From Paramacrobiotus richtersi (lineage: Eukaryota > Tardigrada > Eutardigrada > Parachela > Macrobiotidae): 22,597 nucleotides of DNA. Both the position numbers and the translations under genes were made by a program. Under the pieces are notes generated by a model, which searched no databases, was not told the origin of the DNA, and was given only the letters and a program-made list of their open reading frames with translations. This document shows positions 8,524 through 17,588 of the stretch, piece after piece (within the stretch, counting starts at the first letter, position 1; every line of letters begins with the position of its first letter). The stretch lies in assembly GCA_034698045.1 (NCBI GenBank), contig JAQGAU010000926.1:1-22597 (forward strand), in the 5' to 3' direction.

Positions 8524-11500
8524 TTACTCTAATTCAGTGTGCACTTTATCCGCATCAAGCAGAACATAGCGATATAAAGCTTCGTTAGCCGCAAGCAGTT
8601 GGAGTTGATCCGAAATCATGGAAAAAGTCGGTCTAGTAATGTGTTCTGCTTCCCAGCATTGCAACATCAGGTCGAACCTAAATAAGACAGTCTTAGTGTA
8701 TCTGAAAATTGATAAACATATGTCTGGAAAGTAATTACCGTTCTCACTTACAAGTGATCTGGGCAGGACGCAGGCTGATATAATCGCCCTCCGTTTTGCA
8801 AGTACGACACTAGTTTCACTACATCCTTGTCAGAGAATTCGGCTTTGTATGGTATCTGACACCAAGTATGGATCTCCCACATTACTACACCAAAGGACCA
8901 CACATCGCTCGCCAAACTAAATTCACCGTCCAACAGCGATTCTAGTGCCATCCATTCAACCGGACAACGTACCTGCGTGTAACATACCGTAGTTGGTGAC
9001 TCAGTTTAAAAAACAAAGAAGCGAAGGGCTGCTTTACATACATATATATATACAGTACCTTCTGTCTGGTTTCTTTGTACACCGGTCCTTCTTTGGCCAT
9101 TCCGAAATCAGCAATCTTCAAGAGGTTATTATCGCAAACAAGCACGTTTCGAGCCGCAATATCCCGGTGAATGATATTCCGGTATGCCAGGTGCTCCATT
9201 CCATTGCAAATCTGGCCGACGAAATTAAGAAAGTCCTTGGTTTCATATTTCCAGTCTACACCTTCCTTGTCGGCATTTTCTGAGGCATCCATATTACTCC
9301 TAAGGTATTTATCTAGAGAGCCGTGGGGACAATATTCCATAATTAGCCGCAGTTCCCCTGCAAAATTTCTAATGCTGTCTTCAGAAAGTAGCTTCGTATA
9401 TTATTATGATTTACCATCAGTAACGATTCGCATCAGAGTGACGATATTAGGATGCGTGCCGGCCTTGGACAGCATCTTTATCTCGTCTAATAGTAGTTTC
9501 TCATCCACTTTTGAATGTAGACGCAGTCGTTCAACAGCCACATCGACCGAGAATTGTGGTTGATCTTTTAGTTCGCCAAACTGCGACAATATGTCGGAGC
9601 CCTGGTCCAACCGCAAGATTCCCTTCAGTACGAGACCATAGCAGCCTTGCCCAAGAACCATGGATTCTGCAACATTTCTTGAAAGAGCAGAAGCAATTTC
9701 AAAAGATGTCTTCGTACCGATCTTTATGTTGCACTCTTGCACGCGATACTGATCGTACGCCGAACCAAGCGCCTTGCGAATGACTTTGGTCATCACTCGA
9801 TTATTGTATTTCCTGTTCCTCTGCAAGTAGGGTTTCTAGTCAAATCGTTTATGCAAGTGCTTGTCACACTGCCTACTTGTTTCGCCCGTTTTGTGCACAA
9901 GAAGAGTATGGCGCAAGCAGAAAGACAGCTTGCTGCCACGATGGAGAGACCCACAATCCATGGCCAGTTTTCTATCGGCGTTTCCATTACTGAAAAGAAG
10001 GAACTGGTTTTTTATAGTGCGAGGCAAAAAGGACCGTATCACAACCTCTGACGCAGTGGCATTTCAATGTCCGAGACAGGTTTGCGAAGTTCTCGACGAG
10101 ATAAAGGTGCATGGTTTCGTTGATCGAAAGCATCTCTTCAGTGTGGTGTTCCCCGTGTTGTACCGTACACATCTCCCTCACCCTAATGGACCCAATCGCC
10201 GGCACTGATTGCAGCTTAGTAAAGGGTCTCAAATTGTCATTGTTTTCATCCAGAAGGTTCATCGCAACACCGGTGAAATTTTGTTGCGAGAAAACCGTTG
10301 CGCATGCCACGAATGGTTCGGCTGACAGCCAAAAACCGCGGCCAGTTACGTTGCCAATTGAGCGAAAGGTCAATTTCTGCAAATAACTCTTTGCAGTCAT
10401 AGAGCGAGAAATTAATTCTATCATGCACACAATGTGGTGGCTGCGCAGAATGATTATCCGTGGTGCCGGTCTTTCCATTACGTAGTTGTTGAGACAAATG
10501 CGGTCATGTCGTAGAAGATGACTGCCCGCATCATACGCCAATGCACTTTCAATAATGCCGCCATCTGGAACAGTATAATAATGTATCTGCAGATAGTGTA
10601 CTTCTACAGATGTAGATAGTGTACTACTTCTTTATCTGTAGAAGTACCGTATGTAGATCTCGTTCACCTTGTTCCTGGATCTCCAGGTACTCATTTTCAC
10701 AGCTTGTAAAGATGCGTGGATCGTCATACACAGCGATCAGCGGTTCCGTTCTTACCTGTACAACAACCGAATATCCTTTTATTCGACCGTTCTGACTGTC
10801 AGCAGTTATTCTCACCTCTCGAATATGCAATAAAATCTGCGCATCACGTTGTCCGTAAACGTTCCAGGTGCATATCGTTTCTGATGGAGCGCTCTTGCCC
10901 TTGGTGTAATTAATAACAACCGGCGCGTCGTCCAGAGTATGATTCGACCCGCATGTTCCTAAATCATTATAATGGAAATAAACAGTTTTATGTGAAGAGA
11001 TGTAATAAGTTTTGTACCTGGAACGACGCTTTTAACCGCTACAAAAGAATGATTAAATGGACGTTAGTTATTGATTTTTCGCTGGCTCCCAACAGAGGGT
11101 TGTATCAGCTGGTATAATATGCGGTATATCCTTAAGCATACCTCGCAACGAAATGTTGAACCCGGCCGCGACCTGGCCATCGCCGTTGGTTAAAAAAGTG
11201 GCGAACTGCAAGAACAGCTTGTTGCCCGACAGAATTAATTATCCACGGTAATTTGTTCTTGTTTGTTTATATCCTTCAAGCACGGTTGTTACCAGTTTGT
11301 TGACGTTGGGAAACGGGGTTCCGTTGGGCCCTATGGTACCGGTATACTGAATTCCTGGGCCCAGGTAGCCCATTGGAAGGAGACTGATTTCTAACGGTGG
11401 TTCTAAACAAACGAAGGAATTCAACATGTTAAGCTCCTTGAGAATGCATATATACATTGTTGAGCCTTCTTTGTCGGCTTGTGGTTGGAAGATTAAAGGT

Positions 11501-11667
11501 GTTCGCACATCAGGGCAACCAACCTGTTGACAGGTATAAGTAATCCACCGATACACCGTATGGATACACAAACTACTGATTGTAGTCTTGAACATTGAAG
11601 GAGCCGTCTTTCGTGTCAAACTGCAGCAGTTTCCACAAACAATGTTTACGACTGCCAGCAACAACAT
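8524..11667 (-). CDS. CUB-domain receptor tyrosine kinase, 785 aa, 11 exons; beta3 Lys replaced
   Basis: Exons (complement): 11293-11667, 11142-11205, 11018-11038, 10668-10958, 10482-10564, 10046-10376, 9877-9989, 9415-9820, 9059-9357, 8752-8972, 8524-8677. Every junction is GT-AG and the phases join exactly, giving 2358 nt. Signal peptide: residues 1-12. CUB1: about 34-147, ending [20 protein letters not shown] across exons 1-2. CUB2: about 156-300 ([39 protein letters not shown]). A single beta/gamma-crystallin-like motif: about 303-351 ([11 protein letters not shown] to IGSIRV). Membrane span: 399-420, then TKR. Kinase: glycine loop GQGCYG 483-488, alphaC Glu 539, HRDIAARN from 625, DFG 645-647, [12 protein letters not shown] in the C-lobe. 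The VAVK lysine is Glu523 (codon 9532-9530), so normal ATP coordination is doubtful. Exon 3 is only 21 nt. It should sit in the plasma membrane and bind an extracellular ligand; that is inference. Confidence 0.85.
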
Positions 11668-12537
11668 CGGGAATGTGCCCCGTTTTAACTCACTAGAAAC
11701 TCGTATCCGTCTGGCGCGATGAAGGTCCAGTCGCAGCGCAAACTGGGATGAAAGTAAGCCCAGATATCCGGAGTCGTGAAAAAGTAATCCAGTTCCGGGC
11801 GTAACTCCAACGTCTCTCCACATTTTTCTGAAATACAACATTACGATGGTCTGCAGCTCAAAAGCCAGAACCAAACATTTTTATAACTCCGCCAGCTTAC
11901 GTTGGCTTCTTTCTTGAACACCGGCAGCACAGATCGAAGCGTAAGTCAAGGGTAGCAGCATCAACCTTTCTCGAATCATTATTGCGTACCAAACAGTGAC
12001 TGGTACGAGGCTTCTTCCTGAATCCCGTTAGAAGTGATTTGCGCCCTGATTTAGTAGTGTTATTACCAGCATTTACGGTCTTGCCGGGTAATTACTGTGT
12101 AACACAACGTAACAGCATTGGTGATTTCTGTACTGCAAAGGTTGGTACGATATGCATGTACAGCCACAAACCACAGCTAATCAACAAAGTCGATAGTTTC
12201 TAAGCGTGTCGAGCGGCGGTCATTACTGCAGAGAAGTTAAGATATCGCGAGTACCAAGTCCTTAAAGGGTTTACCAACCCAGTTACCACTAAATTGATAT
12301 CTCCTCTAGTTAAATAAAAGATCTAGAACAAAAGTCTTTCGTTCTGTCGCGCTTCTGTTGTTTTACTTGAGAAAATTCCAACCATTCCGTGGGTTACAAG
12401 CGCAAGGAAGTTATCAGGGTGAGTTTGTTTTTTATGACACTTCAGTTTTTAACAATTTAAAAATAGCCATACAGGTCGCTACATTTGAAAACTGCCATTC
12501 ATAGATTACAGTATAGATCGAAATTCGGTATACTTAC
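11668..12537. other. Upstream region of the receptor gene, no gene seen
   Basis: The frame of the first receptor exon is open upstream to 11874 but lacks a better start. A GTAAGC donor at about 11900 (minus) could belong to an untranslated first exon. No TATA box or repeat is convincing here. Confidence 0.35.
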
Positions 12538-12730
12538 ATTACGAGACTTTTGGAATAAATAGCCCAGTATTATACAGTACTAGTGCACCTAATGTTGCAT
12601 CATAAAACGTCATGAAACGAACTTCTACCGACTTGAACTCAAGCCGACGCTCTGGGCCACAGGAAAACCGTATATCGCAGTATTTGCAGTCAGCTGCAAA
12701 TACTGGCGCCGAATATGTGAAAGCCACATC
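12538..12730 (-). other. Orphan CUB-like exon
   Basis: On the minus strand an acceptor (CAACTTAG) is followed by an open segment with DCKYCDIRFSC, RRLEFKSVEVRF and LGALVLYNTGLF, the cysteine and beta-strand spacing expected for the first half of a CUB domain. A perfect donor (GTAAGTATA) follows at 12537, but the frame has a TAA stop (12541-12539) one base before it. It resembles the receptor family's ectodomain in kind but not closely in sequence. No kinase or second CUB half is found beside it, and the plus-strand knottin gene starts 276 bp away. It is probably a relic of another receptor copy, or less likely the last coding exon of a small secreted protein. Confidence 0.4.
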
Positions 12731-13005
12731 CTAAGTTGATACGTTGATAACAATGGAATTAGAGGAACAGCGTAACGGTTACGCCGCAACCTAATTAGGG
12801 CTCAGTTTGCAAATTTAAATAGTTCATTGCTTGTGATCGTGTTATCGCTCGATGTAGACGGCGGGGTGACTGACCGGCTGGTTATACCTGTGCTAGACGA
12901 ATACGAGGCTTCAGCAAAAGAACCGCATAGGATTGATGAAAGGAAGCGGCAACGCAGTTCAGGCCCGTATAGAGTTAATCTGAATTTTCCATTACATGTG
13001 CTGTA

Positions 13006-13524
13006 ATGTTTAGCTCGCACGAAGCTCACCCTATAGCTGTAGCTAGGCTCATCTATACAATTTTGTTGCTATCAGTGGTAAAAGGAATACTCACGAAGGA
13101 ATCCTTTGCGAACACTTACAACATCCAGTAAATATGCACGCTAATACGCGCTTGATAATCTTATAATATTCGTTAGCTCTTTTTCGAATTATTATTAATG
13201 CAAATGCACTGAAGAACAATTTCTACAGGGTGGATCCCGAATGTTTCCTAGACGACGAACCGTGTAAAATCGGCCAGAGCCTTGCCACAAATTGCTGCTC
13301 GGGGTGGTGTCTTCAGCGTCCAGGAGAGGGAACCGGCATATGCAAGCCGTACATGAATATCAACGCCGTATTCACTAACCCCGTACACTCAGGTCCCACT
13401 CTGCTGTTCTAGAAAATATTGCCCTGCAGACGAAGAAACGTGCGTTTTCGAGGATCTACCCAGTGCCTGCAGTGTGTCTGGTCAGTGTTCGCTGTCGGAC
13501 CGAGAAACATTTAAATCAGAATGA
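13006..13524 (+). CDS. Secreted two-module cysteine-rich peptide (knottin-like, gene B), 117 aa
   Basis: Exons 13006-13127, 13229-13348 and 13413-13524 join with phase-2 introns of 101 and 64 nt (donors GTAAAT and GTACAT; acceptors TTCTACAG and CTGTTCTAG) to give 354 nt. Residues 1 to about 27 are a signal peptide with hydrophobic core LIYTILLLSVV. Module 1 has Cys 46, 53, 63, 64, 68 and 79, the C-x6-C-x9-CC-x3-C-x10-C inhibitor-cystine-knot pattern. Module 2 has Cys 84, 91, 100 and 106; its spacing starts like module 1 (x6, x8) but lacks the CC pair, so it looks like a diverged half-copy. The decayed copy at 7470-7919 shares exon borders and much of the sequence. Knottin-fold peptides include antimicrobial peptides, venom components, protease inhibitors and signalling ligands; nothing here decides between these. 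Confidence 0.75.
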
Positions 13525-14163
13525 TTTGTTTCAGAAAAAGGCTGTGTCGGCGTTCTGCTGGTTTGTCTGTGGCGGATCATCGCTTTCTGAAGTCGAAGGA
13601 TATAACGGGCAACCGGCTGGATGGCTAATATACTCAAGATCAGCGACAGACGAAATATGCGTGGAATTCATCATTAGACCCATTTATACACTTTTTTGCG
13701 TTCTACTCACGTTATCTGGATTCAACGTTTGTTGTTATTGGCAGTTTGTTGTTTCCTGCTTTGTTCACTTTTCGGCTGTGGACTCGCAGACAGTGTGCAG
13801 TTAGTTTAACATAACAATATAACCTACTTCCTAGGTCCAGCTTATCGCTGTCATGTCGTGTTTCCATACAGCATCACCGGCGGTGCTCGTTGAAATCGTA
13901 ATGTTGATATCTGCGTAATACCAGCGCAAGTGCGTTATCTGTCCGGTGACGCTCCATTTTAATATGAATTGTTTAAAAAGATAAAAAAGCGTTACCTCCT
14001 AACTCGTTTATCTGCGATACCTGGAATTAATGTGTGACCTGATTTTTTTACGACGCTGTTTGTTGACCGGTAAAATACTTACACGCAAAACACAATAAGT
14101 TACTGCCAGTAAGTAGTACGCTACTTGTACGCAAACCGGCGAAGTTACCAAAAACGTTGATGA
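13525..14163. other. Intergenic region; 5' part of a duplicated segment
   Basis: No gene is called. From about 13840 the sequence is similar to 16234 onward (shared TGTCATGTCGTG, AAAGATAAAAAAGCG, GTGACCT), so this is the upstream half of a segmental duplication that includes the next gene's promoter. An open frame to 13804 is the unspliced continuation past gene B in another frame. Confidence 0.5.
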
Positions 14164-14169
14164 TATAAA
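14164..14169 (+). promoter_or_regulatory. Putative TATA box of the knottin-like gene C
   Basis: TATAAA lies 67 nt before the ATG at 14231. The duplicated copy also keeps ATATAAAG at 16493-16500, 77 nt before its ATG, while nearby bases have diverged. Conservation in both copies supports a promoter element and a short 5' leader. Confidence 0.5.
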
Positions 14170-14230
14170 GTCTGATGAGTAACTGCTGCGCAACATTTGC
14201 TTTTCCGTCACCTAAAGCTACAGCAGCACA

Positions 14231-14826
14231 ATGGCTCAGGCTTACCTCTTGTGCGCTTTGATTGTTATGGTAATAACCATACAGTCCACTGCAAATCCTC
14301 TTTTCTCCATTCTTGTGGATAATACAAAGTAAGTATGCAGTCCAAGGATTATTGGTATGAAGAATAATACAGAATTGACGAATGTTATTGTTGACAGGGA
14401 AGAAGCGACATGTCTGGCGCCCGGTGCGGTGTGCAAACATTCCGGGGCAATTCACATATCACAGACTTGCTGCAGCACTCACTGCCATGTCGTTGCGGGA
14501 GCGTCTACGGGACGATGTGTATCGTAAGGACGGTCTATTTGTTTTTTTGAATTCATGCATTAGCCGTGTTAATGGTGCCCTTTAACAGGGAGCGCATTCC
14601 GTTCGGGGGGCTATGTAAGGACAACCATCCGGATTACTGCTGCGACAGAGTGGGCCAAGAAACGGAGAAATGTCAACGCTGCGCAGGGCAAGAGTTTGGG
14701 ATATGTGTACGGGAGTACAACTTTAGCGACTGCCGTCTACAGGGAAAAATAAACCCCGAAAGCGGACGGGTCTATCAAGTTAAGAATGGATCTATCCGCT
14801 TTGGGCCAAGCGAAAAGCTTAAATGA
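14231..14826 (+). CDS. Secreted two-module cysteine-rich peptide (knottin-like, gene C), 153 aa
   Basis: Exons 14231-14328, 14398-14523 and 14589-14826, with phase-2 introns of 69 and 65 nt (GTAAGT...GACAG, GTAAGG...AACAG), total 462 nt. Residues 1-21 form a signal peptide (MAQAYLLCALIVMVITIQSTA). Module 1: Cys 38, 45, 57, 58, 62, 73 (C-x6-C-x11-CC-x3-C-x10-C, knottin pattern). Module 2: Cys 84, 92, 93, 103, 106, 114 and an extra 123 (C-x7-CC-x9-C-x2-C-x7-C), a different cysteine spacing from module 1. The intron between modules falls at the same place as in gene B, two bases into the second codon after the last module-1 Cys. If intron 2 is retained, the TAA inside the donor (14525-14527) ends translation after 75 residues, leaving module 1 alone. 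The tail after residue 124 is basic and Cys-free. Function unknown. Confidence 0.8.
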
Positions 14827-16225
14827 ATGGGAAAGATGCGATAAGGCCCTTCTTTGTCTGTTACAAAATTCTAAAATGCCCATTTTGGATCACTTAGGAC
14901 AATCTGGTTTGCTGCTTTAGGTAGCCGAAATGTCCGGTGTCCTTTGACCCTAGCGTCGCTGAAGCACTGAAGACTGAGTAAATCATTGAATAAGCAGGTA
15001 TTCCTTGGGCTTTGCTTGTCAGAAATGTAGACTTCAGTCCCGGTAACATGGGGAACCCGGGAATATCTTAGAACAATCGCAAATAGTGTAAACAAGATGG
15101 CGCAGATGGATGCCTCACAGACGCTGTCACCTGCAAACAAGCTTGCGCCATGCGATTCATACAAGAACCAACGCACTTTCGCACGTACAAGATCGTTCCA
15201 GAAAATAAGGTGACCAGTGGTTGCACTACTTTATCATGTGTCACGGTATACAGAGGTCTGTACACGTACATCAAAATTTAACTTGTTCATTGTGAACACA
15301 GCTGGAAGAAGACACTTCTGTACCATGCACGTTGTCCGACAGACGAAAGTCGGCCGGTTGGTTGGTGTTCATAATTCTCACTACCGCGGCTTAGCTCGCG
15401 GAACTGCCCAATCTATCCGTGTTGCTCACTCTCAACTCGCGTAAGGCGTGGCGTGATTTTGCTTAGTTGCATTCTGCAGTCTACAGAGAGCAATGATAAA
15501 CTTTTGGATGTTACGGACCCTTAACTAGTTTATCTATGACGGACACATCGTATACCGAGGTCCTCGCGGGGAACAAAATGGCATACTTAACGCAAAAAGA
15601 ATAAGGTTAACCAGTATGTACAATGCGCATGAGGATCGACAGCAGTGTATAGTGCACCGCACAAATCACATTCATTTATATCTCGCTTGTCATAAGACAT
15701 GCCAGCATTATGTGCATTCGGTCTTTTATTGTTTGACATTTTTTTCCGATTTTTGCGGGTTTTTTGTTCAGGAAAGTGAATAAATCTGTATGCCCTTTTT
15801 GGTTTAAAGCCGTGAACTATGCGCCATTATAAAAACTAATAATATACCCAAAAACTAAATGAGTTGTAATATTCGTAACGATACATCGTTGAACTGGGAT
15901 TTCCCAGCAACAGAAAGTTGTATTGGCAGTCAGTAGGTTCTGTGTAGCAAGTTGGGCCATATTGCCAGTCACCTTATTCTCCGCGCTTCATTTATAATTA
16001 AACCAATACAACTTCAACTGCACTGCCGAACGATTGTTTTCCAGGATATACAGCGAAAGCCACACTGCGCCCAGTACATAAACATCACCGTCAAGCGAAA
16101 AGAATCCAACCCCCGTTTCAGTAGGTCACAGCGCAACAGATCGTACTACCGTAATTCCATCTTACGACTCGTAAATTGGCGATAGGGTAATTGTACCGTA
16201 TTACTACTGCAACGTCACCTCCATC
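14827..16225. other. Intergenic stretch without a supported gene
   Basis: Several open frames of 60-100 codons occur on both strands (for example 14871-15176 minus and 15952-16185 plus), but none has a domain, signal peptide or splice context I trust. A 12-bp inverted repeat (AAGTTGTATTGG near 15915, partner near 16003) is probably chance. Confidence 0.45.
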
Positions 16226-16233
16226 GTAGGTTG

Positions 16234-17105
16234 AGATTATCATTGTCATGTCGTGTCGTGTGATTTCCATACATCATTTACCGGTAGCGTGTCGTAGTAG
16301 CCGTCCTGTTTGCGTCAGCGTAACTGTGTCATCGTCCCACTGATGCTCAATTTTAAACTGTTTACAAAGATAAAAAAGCGCTACCTACTAAATCGTTTAC
16401 CCTGCGCTATCTGCAACAAAACGCTAACTACCTAAAACGCTAAACCTGTGACCTTATTTTTTGTGTGCAGTTTGTACCAGCAACGTTGTATCATATAAAG
16501 CGCAACATGTACCTTGTTTTCTGCATTCCGTCACCTATAGCTACTTTTGCTTAAACAGGAAATTATCCCAATGGCTCAAGCTTTATGCGCTTTTATTGTT
16601 ATGGTAATTACCATGTAGTCCACCGCAGTGACCGCACATCCTCTGCTGTCCATTCTCACCGACAATAGAAAGTAAGTACGCATTCGTAATATCCTGGATT
16701 ATCCCAAAGAACTATCTCATGAAGAATAATCCCGAACATTGCTGAACGTTGATAGAGAAGACACGAAATGTCTTCTGGACGGGACGGTATGCAAATGACA
16801 GGGGATAACTTACCCCAACAGAGTCTGCAGTAGTGCTTACTTCTATGCCGTTGCCGGGTCGGCTACGGGATATTCTGCATGGTAAGGATCGTCGGGTTTC
16901 ATGCAGCAGCAAGAGAATTTATATCTAAACTGCATGGTGTGCTTAACACAGGCGGTTGTCGACTGGCAAGTGTTCGGGATATGTGTATGTATGAAGTATC
17001 GCAGTATGAATGAGAACTGCCAACTGCCTGTTTACGGGGAAAAACGAACGGTGGACACCAGTGTCTAATAGTTAGCAATGGACTCAAACATTTTGGACCA
17101 AGTCA
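16234..17105 (+). repeat. Segmental duplication of 13840-14817
   Basis: The copy parallels the gene C locus from its upstream region through its last exon. Shared blocks include TGTCATGTCGTG, AAAGATAAAAAAGCG, the TATA region, the ATGGCTCA start, GTTATGGTAAT, the GTAAGT donor and the final TTTGGGCC/TTTTGGACC block. The order is the same in both, so the repeat is direct. Indels are frequent, which suggests an old duplication. Confidence 0.8.
16571..17105 (+). pseudogene. Decayed knottin-like gene (copy E of gene C)
   Basis: The ATG at 16571 and the signal-peptide exon (16571-16671, donor GTAAGT) are recognisable, but codon 16 is TAG (16616-16618) where gene C has CAG. In the second exon (16756-16881) a TGA follows the second Cys, and the CC pair codons (TGCTGC) have become TGCAGT. 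Only parts of the third exon can be aligned (around 16967-17105, e.g. TTCGGGATATGTGT). The donor after exon 2 (GTAAGG) is still intact. Several independent disabling changes make it a pseudogene. Confidence 0.85.
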
Positions 17106-17588
17106 ACGTTACATATAAGCACGCTATTCCTGGCTTCCTTCGAACGAAATTTACACTATAATGCCATTCTTCTGTTCTTACAAAATCTAGTTTTGTTATC
17201 CAAAAGACACATGTATCTGTACAGACTGTACAGTGAATGCTTTGCTGTTTCGCACAGTAAAGATGCAATAGATGTTCTCGAGTCTACATAATATTATGTC
17301 TTTTGGCCGCCAAAATAAGTGTTTCCGAAGCACTAAAGGTGATTTGTAAACACGCGTCAGAAATGTTTTTCTGGAACCTTTTATTACTGTTCAAATTAAC
17401 CAATCATTTAAAAAAGTGATACAGTACGTGTTTTGCAGCAAAGCTGGGGAAATGCGCTGATACAAAAGGGGCAGTTTTGGGGTACTAGGGAGTTCACATT
17501 AGTGAAAGCGATCGCAACCAACGGGTACTGCTGTAAGATTAGTATAGATGTTGCTATAAAAAAAGGCAACTTGAAGTTGGGATGGAGT
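17106..17588. other. Intergenic region with 3' end of the WH2 gene
   Basis: A TTTATT at 17380-17385 gives AATAAA on the minus strand, about 205 nt after the stop of the WH2 protein gene, and is the likely poly(A) signal. I see nothing else of note. Confidence 0.45.

Noticed and set aside
10111-10386. Plus-strand frames across the receptor gene
   Set aside because: They are antisense shadows of ectodomain exons.
12802-13029. Minus-strand frame with Cys and Ser/Thr-rich sequence
   Set aside because: It overlaps the signal exon of the knottin-like gene B, which has a start codon, phase-matched splice sites and a decayed homologue. The reverse frame has no domain.
14871-15176. Minus-strand frame, and a nearby MAQAC start similar to the signal exon of gene C
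   Set aside because: The similarity is about 13 bases long. The following residues are not hydrophobic and no knottin exon follows.
15915-16014. 12-bp inverted repeat AAGTTGTATTGG
   Set aside because: Short, with no flanking duplication or further similarity; expected by chance in 22 kb.
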